64,000 bases of DNA from Palaemon carinicauda (lineage: Eukaryota > Arthropoda > Malacostraca > Decapoda > Palaemonidae): positions 95,060,546 to 95,124,545 of the forward strand of contig NC_090750.1 of NCBI RefSeq assembly GCF_036898095.1, read 5' to 3'. Shown one piece after another: positions 1-10,239 of this stretch. The notes under the pieces were generated by a model. The model was not told the origin of the DNA, made no database searches, and saw nothing but the letters and a program-made list of their open reading frames with translations. A program made the translations under genes and the position numbers. Position 1 is the first letter of the stretch. Each line of letters opens with the position of its first letter.

Positions 1-203
1 TACAACGGATTTGTTATAAATGCTAGCTAGATACAAGAGCTAGATTTGCAAGATTTCCATTTTAGTCAGAATTTTGTAATTTCACCATTTCGTCTTTCAC
101 CAAGTGTAGTTGGACTCCTCGAAGCATTTAACAAGGGTGGCGGAGATCAATTTAATAACTATATTTTAAAAATCGCTAGAACTGTTTAGCTGAATTTTAC
201 CAT

Positions 204-272
<69 letters not shown>

Positions 273-290
273 GGGGGGGGGGGGGGGGGC
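204..290. repeat. (GA)n microsatellite followed by poly-G tract
   Basis: A GA dinucleotide tract of about 67 bases (one GGA interruption) runs directly into an 18-base G run at 272-289. Such tracts are common in shrimp genomes. The G run may be length-unstable or a sequencing or assembly weak point. Confidence 0.95.
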
Positions 291-519
291 GCTTCATAGT
301 CATACCTTTATGGAGAAAAGGGGTAGTTAAATCATTGTTACTTTGTGAAGCTTTTTTTTCCTCAACACACACACGGCGATAGGCTATTTTTTTTTTTTCA
401 TAACATTTCGTTGTTAGTTTTACTTATAATTTAAGTATCAAAAAATCGTTTTTTTTTTTTTGGCCCTTTTAACATCTTGATTTTTCTTTGGCATTGCTCG
501 ACCTAACCAGCCTAAACAG

Positions 520-618
520 GGGAAAGACTGTGAAGGGGGCTGGGCGCTGTCTGATCGGTCCTGGAGCCACGTAGTATCAGCAGACATTAGGAAGAGACTG
601 GTCAGAATATTGACAATA
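520..618 (+). CDS. Candidate internal host exon, weak KIX-like look
   Basis: Seen: a plausible acceptor (pyrimidine-rich stretch, then CAG ending at 519), 99 bases with no stop in frame 0, and a strong GTAAGT donor at 619. The exon would be phase 0 at both ends and encode 33 residues. The pattern near its end, W-x-x-V-V-x-A-D-I-R-K-R-L-V, loosely recalls helix 1 of the KIX domain of CBP/p300 (W-x-x-H-V-x-x-D-L-R-x-x-L-V). That resemblance is from memory, and no second conserved segment was found in the window. It could be an exon of an unknown gene or a chance open stretch; 33 stop-free codons are not rare. Flanking introns would be long and full of transposons. Confidence 0.35.
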
Positions 619-912
619 GTAAGTATTTTGAAAACTAAAGTTTTAATATAATCCTTTATATTTAGATGGTATCTTTTGCTATTAGATCAATTTATAACTT
701 TCGGGAGACTTGTTGTATACTTAGGGATATCCAATGATTAATTTAAGGATTTAGATAATTTAATGTTCATATAATCACATTATTTAATTCAATATTTTTC
801 TGTGGGAAAGGATAGCCTGGTTGTTGCATATGGGTGTGGGAATGGAGATATTTTTTTTATAATTCTTAGTGTTAGCTAATTATTGAATTGAATTTCATAA
901 TACTGTTTTTTT
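619..912. other. Non-coding AT-rich stretch
   Basis: AT-rich sequence with short homopolymers. I see no supported gene, inverted repeat or RNA here. Confidence 0.6.
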
Positions 913-1317
913 TCTTATTACCTCCGCTAACGAAGTTGGAAGTAAGTTGTTTAACCCACCTGTTTGTGGTTGTTTGTGTGTGTGTGTTTGTGTTTGTTAA
1001 AAGCTTCCTGTCCCGAATTTCAATCGTAGAGTAATAAAACTTGCAGGGATTAACTGATATGTAAAACGTTAGAAATTATACCATTTTGAAGGTCAAGGTC
1101 AAAGGTCAAGGTCATAAAGCAAAACTTCCAATTCACGTAATCAGCCATAAGTTTGAACATCGTTGTCACAGAGACTTCAAACTTGGTTCATATTTGAGTG
1201 TATGAAAATCTACGGCAATTAATAAATGTCAAGGTTAAAGGTCAAGGTCAAGCAGAAGGTCGTGAAATAAGCTGCCGCGGCGGAGGTCTGCACTCTACTG
1301 AGTACCCCTCTAGTATT
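913..1317. repeat. Interspersed non-autonomous repeat with AGGTCA half-sites
   Basis: The block begins with TTACCTCCGCTAACGAAG and ends with GCGGAGGTCTGCACTC...CTCTAGTATT. The short ACCTCCGC near the left edge is inverted as GCGGAGGT near the right. I recognise this edge sequence as a widespread repeat type in aquatic invertebrates, from general familiarity and not a search. It has no coding capacity. Internally it carries two clusters of AAGGTCA-like direct repeats. The ends are not well enough matched to prove a MITE; a SINE-like or other short repeat is also possible. Confidence 0.55.
1089..1114 (+). promoter_or_regulatory. Clustered nuclear-receptor-like half-sites
   Basis: Overlapping AAGGTCA units, including TCAAGGTCA (the monomer-site form for FTZ-F1/ERR-type receptors) and AGGTCAAAGGTCA (a DR1 arrangement used by RXR/HNF4-type receptors). 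A second, slightly degraded cluster lies at 1226-1252. The motif match is visible; any binding or regulatory activity is inference, and the repeats belong to an interspersed element. Confidence 0.3.
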
Positions 1318-2205
1318 AACTCTGCTAGCACACACTATCAATTACTTGAACCAACTTGAATAGTCTAAATATCTTCCTTTAGGTTCTTCACTGGTATTAG
1401 TCTGATCAACCTTGCCCAAATTGTTCTTGGCTTTATAGGTTTAGCGGACTATATGCTGTTAAAGAATTCGTATGAAAAATGGTAAAAATCCTAGAATAAA
1501 TGTTGCCAGGCATTTACCATTTTAAAGACAACTATATTGACGTAAAGGAATGACATTACGGTCACAAACCCATAAAAGATAATATCAAAGTAGGGTATAA
1601 ATTACGGTTATCTGTATTTTACTGAAATACGGCTAAGAAGAGTACATTTTTTTACGGAGAATTTCCGATGAAAATTACGTTATTTTTTAACAGTAGTGGT
1701 AGGCCTATTGTAGTTCTGGTGTATATTTTGAAGGAGACTAGTGTATCTATATAAAGTCTTTGATATTTGATCTGAATTTAAATGTTTTATTATAATTATT
1801 CTGTACATTGTTACCTTCACCAAACTTAGTTTTTTCTTTGATATTAATTTGCATAAAGTTTTTCTTTATCTCTTATTTCAAGATCTTGTGTGCCATTCAA
1901 TCTGGCTGTGCACTGATTACATATCTCTTATTTTCTTATTTCTTAGAATGGAAATAATTGCCCTACCATGAGTTATACATCATATTTGAATTTTCATGAA
2001 CATTCATTGATTATAACAACCTAGATTTGAATATGTTGTGTATGTTACCCTAAAGTTCATGTTACTATAGAGACATTAAATGTTAGTGAGAAGATTGTTG
2101 TTGATATATAGGAAGGTTAGTGGTTAGTTGACTAACTTCGTCTAAGCGTTATGACATGATAGGGTGAATGTTTTCAGGCTGATGCGTGGGTTTTACTAAT
2201 CATTA
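1318..2205. other. Non-coding stretch upstream of DIRS copy A
   Basis: AT-rich sequence of about 0.9 kb. No open frame, inverted repeat or tandem repeat that I can support. Confidence 0.6.
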
Positions 2206-2365
2206 TTTTTAAACATTTAAACTTACCCGCTGGTTATATATAATAGCTTTATGCTTCTGTCCGGCAGAAAAATTCAAAACTCGCAGCAATCGCATAAATA
2301 AGTCAGGTATACACTAGCGCCACCACAGAATAAGGTCGAACTATCCCTCCTAGTATCAGATTTTC
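2206..2365 (+). repeat. Left inverted terminal repeat of DIRS copy A
   Basis: Reverse-complementary to 8607-8787 with scattered mismatches. It contains the CTTACCCGCTGGTTAT outer segment and the CTGTCCGGCAGAAAAATTC inner segment. Confidence 0.92.
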
Positions 2366-2542
2366 TTCTGCCGCCATATTGGCAACAGCTTTGGAAATTC
2401 ACTCGCTGTTTACCTGGAATTAACTGTTCTTGTTGATGTACAGTTGGTTATTGGACTCTCTTACGGATTCTCTTGAATACCTATTAATTTGGATTATTTT
2501 TTGACCCTTGCTTTACTTTGATCTCTCTATTTACATTTCAAA

Positions 2543-5161
2543 ATGACTCACCCCTCCCCTTCATATAGGAAGTGTGTGAAAAGGTGTAAAACTCGGCTTC
2601 CAAAAGCCTCTGTTGATCCCCATACGATTTGTATTTTTGAAGATAGATGTCAAGAATGTTTTGAATTATCCAAGAGTCAGTGGTTGGTTTATGAACGCTA
2701 CTCTTCGTAAATTAGAAAGATAGAATCAGACGTAGTTCCTCTCGATCAAGGGATTTATCATTTTCTAATGTCATTGAACCTAATTCCCCTGTAGTGGTAG
2801 ATCCTGAACCTAATTCTGTTCAATCTCAGCCTACAATGAAAGATATGATGACATCGATCCAGGCTCTTGATTCGAGGGTGGAATCGCTAGCAGCGGACAG
2901 AGACCAAATTATGTCTGATGTTAATCTGCTTGAAAGTGGTAATATTAATAGTGCTATGAATGTGTTCAGTGATGTGGAGGTTGCGTCTGCGTGTTCTTGT
3001 CGTTCACCTAGCCTTAGACCTCTTGCAAGCTTCCGAACCCATGGGAGAAGTAAAGTCGATCGGCGAAAGGAAACGAGAGGCGTCATCAATCACGCAGACG
3101 TACCTTCGAGAGTTCCTGTTGTCTTGATGTCACAGATCGCTCACCCTCACCATGGGAAAGGTGAGGTTAGTTTTTTATCATCCTCGGATGAAGCCACGCA
3201 TGGCAAAGTCTGGTGTCAGGCTTCCAGACCCCTTAAAAGAAAGGCGGATGAAGGCGTGCAACGACGCGATCCATCACCGCAAGCGCCTGGCTGTAGCCAT
3301 TGGGATTCGCCAGAGCGTTTTCAATTGTCTGCTCAATGTTCTCCTCCTAAACGTCCTAACAAAATGTCGGAATTTGACAAGGGGATAATTCAGACTGGGT
3401 CAGAGCTTATTCCTGAGTCTGGTGTTACAGTACATGCACCACCGCTTCCATCAGACTGGATTCCATCTCCCAATTATGTGGAGCGTTATGTGAGCGACGA
3501 AGAAGGCGAATTCGCTATGGAAGTTTCGACTCCTGTTTCGTCTAAAGTTGATCCTAAGTGGTCTATGCTGCTTGACATGAAGCAGCAACTATCAACATTT
3601 ATGCATTCTTATCAGCCCGCGGTCAGCAAAGCGTTGGTTCGTCATGATTCCTATCGTGACGCGATGTCGCACAGGCTGCCTACCTTTACACACGATGTTG
3701 AGTGGGGTGATAGTACTGCTTCTACTAAGACTGCCAGTGCTCATAGAGTTTCAATTTCTCTTGACAACAAATGTCAAGTGAGTGAGCGTGACATCGAAAG
3801 TCATCATTCCAGGCGCGAAGTCATGCGCCAGGCGGCTGAACGCGAAGTCACGCGCCAGGCGCCTGAACGCAAAGTCACGCACCAGGCGCCTGAACGTGAC
3901 ATCGCGCGCCTAGCTAAGCGTGACTTAGAACAAAAAGAACGTGACGTCTTATGTCAAGCAGACCATGACGCCAAAAGTCAGTCGGATTCAGTACAGCATG
4001 CACACGAACGTGACGCCAAGCGCAATGTTATTGAGCGCCAAGTAAGCAAACAAACTGATCGACTCGATCGCGCACACCGCATGGCTGACGCTTGCGCTCG
4101 CGAGCGGCGCCTTTCAGAACTAGAAGCGGTTACACCAGCTGGGATTATTTCAGAAGAGGATCAGGATGATCATTCCTCTCTTGATGATCCATTGGACATT
4201 GCCTCAGAGGAGGAAGGAAGTAAAACACCACAGCATTCTGTTGATCTCAAGAAGATTATGTTGATTTTTTCAGAATTATTTCCTGACAGCTTTGCTCCTA
4301 TAGCCCCTCGCTCTCCTCCATCGGAGTTTTCCGTGGGATTATCATAAACGTCAAGGTTTACTAAGATGGTTCTCTCCCGTTCTTCTAAGAGAGCATTAAA
4401 ATTAATGGAGAATTGGATGCAGTCTAAGAGAGTTTCAGGAAAGACAAACTTCTCTTTTCCTCTAGCCAAGTTAGCCTCCAAATCTAGCATTTGGTATGAA
4501 ACAGGAGGTGTCCTAAGCTTGGGAGTTCCTGCCTCTGCTCAAGGTGACTTCTCGAGTTTAGTAGACTCTTCTCGCCGCTTTGCTATGAGAAGAACAAAGA
4601 TTTTATGGTCTATAACTAAGTTTGACCATCTTCTCAAGGGCATTTATAGAGCTTTTGAAGTTTTTAACTTCCTTGACTGGTCTCTGGGTACCTTGGGAAA
4701 GAAAGTTTCCTCTTTAAAGGGCCCTGAGACTCCTAACCTTATCCATATAATGTCCTGCATGGACAAAGCTGTAAGAGATGGCTCAAATGAATTGGGAGCC
4801 CTATTCACAGCCGGAGTTGTTAAAAAGAGAAACTATGTGCTCTTTTTTTTTCTCCATGGGAGTCACTCTATTCCAGAGGTCAGAGTTGCTGTATGCTCCT
4901 CTTTCTCCTTCTCTTTTCCCTCAGGAACTAGTAAAGGGGGTGGCTACTGCCCTTACTTAAAAGACTACTCACGACCTGGTCTCTAAATCAGCGAGGAAGG
5001 TTCTTCCAACATCTTTCTCCACCCGTGGGTTCAAGGAGGATACTACCTTCCCTCAAACAAAGATTTCTCGTGGAAGGACAGTTGGTAGAGGCAGCTTCAG
5101 ATCCGATAGTAGAAGGGCCAGAACAAGGAGAGGTTCTAGGTCAGGCAGGAGCAAAATCTGA
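2543..5161 (+). pseudogene. Gag-like ORF1 of DIRS copy A, broken
   Basis: The start is chosen by alignment with the ATG of copies B and C (MxxPSP... followed by a Cys-rich N-terminus). The product would be the structural Gag-like protein that packages element RNA. Copy A has lost about 11 residues of the N-terminal Cys segment, has a frameshift near 2708, an in-frame TAA at 4345-4347 and a 2-base deletion near 4830. The main open stretch is 2794-4347 (517 codons). Its middle (about 3800-4090) is made of short repeats of the type QAPERxVT. The C-terminal half (about 4240-4970) aligns clearly with copies B and C, including VLSRSSKRAL and LGLGVPASAQGDFSSLVD-type segments. Its stop at 5159-5161 matches the gag stop of the other copies and lies inside the beginning of the RT frame. 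Confidence 0.85.
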
Positions 5162-7201
5162 CTGCCTTCACCTTCAGATAGCAGTAGAGGCCAGGCTAAG
5201 CAATTTTTGGCAGGCCTGGGAGAAAAAGGAAGCTGACCCATGGTCCGTCCTAGTGTTAAAGAATGGATACAAGAGCCCTTTTATCTCGAAACCCCCATTA
5301 ATTTAAAACCTGATAGATCTTTCTCCCAAATACAAGGAAGAATCAAAGAAGCAGGCCATGCAGCTTCAAATGTCTCTCTTGCTAGACAAGAAGGCGAGAG
5401 AGAGGGTACGGGACTTAAAATCACCAGGCTTCTATAACAGACTGTTCCTGGTTCCCAAGAACTCGGGAGGATGGAGGCCAGTCTTGGACATAAGTGCCCT
5501 CAACAACTACGTCCAGAGGACAAAGTTTACTATGGAATCCCAGAGCTCAGTTCTTGCGGCAGTAAGGAAAGGCGACTGGATGGTCTCATTAGACCTCCAG
5601 GATGCTTATTTTCATGTCCCGATTCACCTAAGGTTTGTGTACAGGAAGGAAGTATTCCAGTTTCGGGCCTTATGCTTCGGTCTCACCACCGCCCCTCTAG
5701 TCTTCACAAAGATCATGATGAATGTGGCAAGCATGCTTCACTCAAGAGGCATCAGAGCCTCCTTGTACTTGGACAATTGGCTACTAGGACCCCCTCACCC
5801 AATTGCTGTCTGGAGGATTTGCGTCTGACAATGAGTCTGTCAGAGGCGCTAGGACTTCTGGTGAACAAAGAGAAGTCTCAATTGATCCCTTCCCAGAAGA
5901 TCCTTTATTTGGGGAAGGAGATTCACAGTCTGATTTTTCAGGTTTTTCCGTCACCTGCAAGAATACAGTTAGCTCTCCTAAGGCTTTGTGCCTTTCTAAA
6001 GAAGGAGTTTTGTTCAGTGGGGGCGTGGATAAGTCTCCTGGGAACCCTCTCTTCACTAGAACAATTAGTATGTCTGGGGAAACTAAATTTACGACCCCTT
6101 CAGTTCCATCTCAATTACCATTGGAGCAAATAGGACAGCCTCGACAAGGAGACCATTCCTCTTACGGAACCGATAAAAGAGTGCCTTCATTGGTGGAACA
6201 ACATAAACAGGCTCCTGGAAGGTCTCTCTTTGGAACAGAAGAGCCCAGACCTTGTGTTGTTTTCCAACGCCTCAGACTCGGGGTGGGGAGCAACGCTAGG
6301 AAAATCGAAGATTTCAGATCTGTGGACAAAACAGCAGCTAAGTCTCCACATCACTCAAAAGGAGCTGTTAGCAGTCCTGTTGCCTCTCAAGGGGTTCGAG
6401 AAACTAGTACTGAACAAAGTAATACAGATCAATGTAGACAATACCACAGCTTTGGCCTTCATAGCGAAACAGGGGGGAACGCATTTAAGGTCTCTTTACG
6501 AGTTGGCAAAAACTCTTCTCGTTTGGGCACATCAAAGAAAGATATCCATGTTGACAAGATTCATTCAAGGGGAAAAGAATGCGAGGGCAGACAGCCTCAG
6601 CAGGAGGAATCAAGTTCTCCCCACAGAGTGGACACTGCATCTAGATGTGTGCAAGAAACTTTGGCGGATTTGGGGTCGCCCCCTTATAGATCTGTTCGCA
6701 ACCTCAAAAACCAAAAGACTAGAGAATTATTGCTCGCCAGTTCCGGATCTCGAAGCGTCACACACAGACTTGTTCCTGATGGACTGGTCACACCTAGATG
6801 TGTACGCTTTCCCTCCATTCAAAGTGCTGCACAGAGTACTAGAAAAGTTTGTGTCTCACGAGGGAACCAGATTGACGTTAATAGCCCCCTTCTGGACGTC
6901 AAGAGGTTGGTTCACAGAGGTACTGGAATGGATGGTGGATGTTCCAAGAAGCTTGCCATTGAGAATAGATCTTCTCAGACAACCCCACTTGGCAAGAAAC
7001 CATCTAAACCTCCCAGCTCTACGTCTGACTGCCTTCAGACTATCGAAAAACTCGCAAGATCTAGAGAATTTTCGAAGGAAGCAGCCAAGGCTATTGCTAG
7101 AGCAAGAAAAACTTCTACTATCAAGGTGTACCAATCCAAGTGGGAAGTTTTTAGAGCATGGTGTAAAACAAACTCAGTTTCTTCATCCAGTACCTCTATA
7201 G
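5025..7201 (+). pseudogene. RT / RNase H / methyltransferase-like ORF2 of DIRS copy A, broken
   Basis: The frame is +1 to gag and overlaps its end. Domain order: an N-terminal leader ending in WQAWEKK...GYKSPF (about 5190-5285); reverse transcriptase (about 5355-6130) with GFYNRLFLVPK, DLQDAYFHVPI and the active-site box; RNase H (about 6230-6620) with DNTTALAFIAKQGGT; then a region with PLIDLFATSKTKRL and DVYAFPPFKV, the part described in DIRS elements as methyltransferase-like. Three or more frameshifts split it (near 5300-5357, 5800 and 6140-6230). About four codons are missing just before LRFVYR. The RT box reads YLDN rather than YLDD, and the first RNase H aspartate is Asn (FSNAS versus FSDAS in copy B). 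Both point changes are G to A and both should abolish catalysis. Confidence 0.9.
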
Positions 7202-8100
7202 CTCAAATTGCTGATTTCTTTTTAGAGGTTAGAAGAAGGAACAATTTATCCTCCTCCAACCATTATAGGGTACAGGAGTATGATAGCAGCAGTCTTCAGG
7301 CATAGGCACTTAGACCTCTCGAATAACAAAGACCTTCAGGATCTCCTTAGATCCTTTGAAACCTCTTAAGAAACGTCAACAGGAGTCACCAGCCTGGAAT
7401 TTAGACGTGGTTTTAAAATTTCTTATGAGTGACAGATTCGAACATTTGAACTCTGCTTCTTTTAAAGATCTGACTTTAAAGACTTTATTTTTAGTAAGCT
7501 TCGCAACAGCTAAAAGGGTCAGTGAAATTCATGCTTTTAGCTAAAACATTGGCTTTAGAAACGGAAAAGCTATATGCTCCCTGCAGCTTGATTTTCTAGC
7601 CAAAAATGAACGTCCCTCTCACCCATGGTCAAAATCTTTCGAAATTGCTAACCCCTCTGATTTGGTGGGTGAGGAGCTGGAGAAGGTTCTTTGTCCTGTT
7701 AGAGCACTAAGGTTCTATTTAGACAGGACTAAAGGTTTCAGAGGCAGTTCAGAAGCTCTTTGGTGTGCAGTCAAGAAGCCTTCTTTACCCATGTCTAAAA
7801 ATGCCTTATATTTCATAAGAACTTTTAATTAAAGAAGCTCACATACACTGTGGTGAGGCAGATCTTAAGCTCCTAAAAGTTAAGACTCATGAAGTTAGAG
7901 CTGTGGCAACTTCTGTGGCTTTTAAACAAAATCATTCTCTGCAAAGTATAATGGATACAACGTTTTGGAGAAGTAAATCTGTATTCGCATCACATTATTT
8001 AAAACGTGTCCAGACTCTTTATGAGGACTGCTACACTTTGGGTCAATTCGTAGCAGCGAATGCAGTAGTAGGTGAAGGATCTACCACTACACTCCCTTAA
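6928..8100 (+). pseudogene. Tyrosine recombinase ORF3 of DIRS copy A, broken
   Basis: The start is the ATG conserved at the same place in copies B and C. The frame is -1 to RT and overlaps its end; the same frame is stop-free further upstream, from 5803. The N-terminal core-binding part (KVYQSKWEVFRAWC) is present. The catalytic domain retains the first arginine box (AKRVSEIH, about 7513), the HEVRA box with the HxxR pair (about 7888) and the SHYLKRV segment with the probable nucleophilic tyrosine (about 7998). Breaks: a frameshift near 7265, an in-frame TAA at 7542-7544 and another disruption near 7815-7860. It ends with TTTLP and TAA at 8098-8100. The enzyme would normally join circular element DNA to the target. 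Confidence 0.87.
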
Positions 8101-8470
8101 TCCCTAGTACCCTTTTCCCCTCTTGGAACTTGTATATATTTTTATGATTGAAGGAAATTGTTAGACAATCTAACACAATCATTGACTTAGTCAGGTAGTC
8201 ATTTGTTCCTTGAGAGCGCCCAGAACAAGGGTATTAGTTGAGGTCCTGTCAGCATAGAGGCTATTCACCGTTTGACAGTTCCTAGAGTTCTTCAGCCCAC
8301 TAGTTGGGTCGCTGGTTCTCAAAGGACAGCAGACTTTTTAATGCAGAGAACCATTGAAGTCAGTTTCCTTAATAGGTACGAACCCTTAAGCTAAGTTTTG
8401 TTTTAAACTCTTAAGTGAAATTCCATTAATGTTGCTGTCTCTGACCCGCCACCAAGGGTGTCAATCAGCT
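8101..8470 (+). other. 3' untranslated part of DIRS copy A
   Basis: Non-coding. It contains a TTGAGAGCGCCCAGA segment that is also present at the same place in copy B (about 44740), so it is part of the element. Confidence 0.75.
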
Positions 8471-8566
8471 ATTATATATAACCAGCGGGTAAGTTTAAAT
8501 GTTTAAAAATTATATGTTCATAATAAAATAGATTTTTGAACATACTTACCCACTGGTTATATAACT
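8471..8566 (+). repeat. Internal complementary region of DIRS copy A
   Basis: The first half is the reverse complement of the element's left end, the second half of its right end, joined at a run of A residues. DIRS elements are thought to use this as a template to complete and circularise their ends. Confidence 0.9.
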
Positions 8567-8606
8567 TAAAATCCCCCCCTTCCTCCCTCTAGAGACCTAT
8601 GGGCAT

Positions 8607-8787
8607 GGAAAATCTGATACTAGGAAGGATAGTTCGACCTAACTCCGTGGTGGCGCTAGTGTATACCTGGCATATCTATGCGATTGTTACGAGTTTTGAA
8701 TTTTTCTGCCGGACAGAAGCATAAAGCTATTATAAATAACCAGTAGGTATGTTCAAAAATTTATTTTATTATGAAAATATAATTTTT
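8607..8787 (+). repeat. Right inverted terminal repeat of DIRS copy A
   Basis: Reverse complement of 2206-2365, for example GCCGGACAGAAGCATAAAGC against the left copy. It ends in AATTTTT. Confidence 0.92.
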
Positions 8788-9482
8788 ATTCAGTGGACTG
8801 TGTTAAAACCATCTGTTTATGGTGTGACACTTTAGTCACACTCTTAAGTATGGTAGATTATTAATTGGATAAATATAAATGTTGACAGTAACGATTTAAC
8901 AGTAAATGAAGAATATAAGACATGAAACGTTAAATACTCTTAACGAATAAGGTAAAACGACAGTGGAGGTCCTGTAGAGAGTGGGATTCCCCTGCTGTAT
9001 GGGACTGGAAAAGCAGCCATCAAAGTAAAGTAAAAAGTTACATTCAGCAGCTGTAGGTTCAATGGATTTATATTATAGCTATCCCTTGGTTTTCATTAGA
9101 ACAGGTTTATTGCTTGTGGTAGGATACATCAGCAAAAGAATTATTAGTTAGATTCTAATCTACAGCTTAACCATACAATTAAGCTTAACAGCTTTACGTC
9201 TTTGGGTGTAATTTAGTGGATTTGGACAGTAAATGTGTAGGGGATTAGCATGTAGGTTTAAAGAGTTTTGTTGTAAAGATGATTGGAGTAGTTCTGTGGT
9301 TAGGTGGAAAATTTCAGTCTGGATTCAAGACTTTCTTAGGTATTTGTTGAGTGCGTAATACAAATTATTTTATTTCGTTTCATTGGAATAAGTGTGCACT
9401 TTATGTTAAAGATCTCTAGTTGCATTAGTGTCCAGAAAATTGTGTAGTGTGTCAAACTGATATTTCAATTTTCTTTTCGCAG
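8788..9482. other. Non-coding stretch after DIRS copy A
   Basis: AT-rich, no supported gene. Its last bases (about 9463-9482) form a good polypyrimidine tract and CAG acceptor. Confidence 0.55.
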
Positions 9483-9498
9483 GACTAAAGAACCCAAG
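9483..9498 (+). other. Possible 16-base microexon
   Basis: The segment GACTAAAGAACCCAAG sits between a textbook acceptor (CAATTTTCTTTTCGCAG) and a good donor (GTAAGAAG). It does not read through in phase 0 (GAC TAA). In phase 1 (one base, then ACT AAA GAA CCC AAG) it is open. It could be a microexon, part of a longer exon using a later donor, or coincidence. Confidence 0.2.
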
Positions 9499-10239
9499 GT
9501 AAGAAGAGAGGAATTCTTCAAGAAAAAAAAGAAATTTTACTGGACCTTCTACAACTGAAGTGTTGGAGATCCCCTGTAGTTGGCAATCTGTCAGGTCTTC
9601 AGAGAAGATTGGTTTAGCTTCTGCATCTTAAAAGAATTATTTATTTCGAAATTTCAACTTCATTTTACAAAGTTTTATATCCGAAATGTTTCTTGTTCTT
9701 AACTAAATTTATTCAGTGTTGTTAAATCTTAAATATTTTCATACAAAAATTGAATTTCCACTCCGAACATTTACTTTTAACCAGTCACATTTTAGTCTTG
9801 AAATTTTGATTAATTTCTTTAAGCATTATCAAGTCTGATCTTGGTACTTCATATGGTCAACAGTTTGAAAATTGGTTTTTATGGCATGAACATTTGAAAT
9901 ATTTTTCGTTTGAAACTCTGAAAAAAATTAAAGTTTTGATATTTAAGCTTTTCGATCATTCAAGACCATGTTAATATTCCTACGAAGTCTCTTGAGTTAA
10001 ACTAGCCTAAGAGGAAGGAAATAGTTTGTGGTTTAAAGTTTGTTCAAAGTTTTAGGTTTAAAGTTTGTTCAAACCTACAAGGAACAATGCTGATATAAGC
10101 TTAAGTAATTGATAGTAATTGTTTGTATAATAAGGTTAGTAATTAACTAAGCTGAAAGGTATGAAATCATTTAAAATCTTGTAGTCATGAAAATGAATTT
10201 GATCACTAAAGGTATGCTTTAAAAATTTCCTAATGACTT
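9499..10239. other. Non-coding AT-rich stretch
   Basis: No supported gene. A 25-base or so local direct duplication (AAAGTTTGTTCAAAGTTTTAG and AAAGTTTGTTCAAACC) occurs near 10035-10075. Confidence 0.55.

Larger units (their letters stand above)
2206..8787 (+). mobile_element. DIRS-like tyrosine-recombinase retrotransposon, copy A (decayed)
   Basis: About 6.6 kb. The order is inverted terminal repeat, gag-like frame, RT/RNase H/methyltransferase-like frame, tyrosine recombinase, internal complementary region (ICR), then the other terminal repeat. The ICR at 8471-8566 is the reverse complement of the two outer ends joined together, which is diagnostic of the DIRS group. Both ends finish in a TTTTT run (2206-2210 and 8783-8787), also found at the junction inside the ICR. 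No target-site duplication is seen, as expected for recombinase-mediated insertion. All three frames are broken and two catalytic aspartates are lost, so this is a dead copy. It belongs to the same family as copies B and C but is the most divergent of the three. Confidence 0.93.

Noticed and set aside
272..289. G-quadruplex regulatory element
   Set aside because: It is a plain G homopolymer next to a GA tract with no nearby promoter evidence; possible but unsupported.
166..372. Minus-strand frame over the GA/poly-G tract
   Set aside because: Low-complexity translation (Leu/Ser and Pro runs); not a gene.
2206..8787. LTR retrotransposon or retrovirus-like element
   Set aside because: No direct LTRs, protease or DDE integrase; terminal repeats are inverted and a tyrosine recombinase is present, so DIRS fits.
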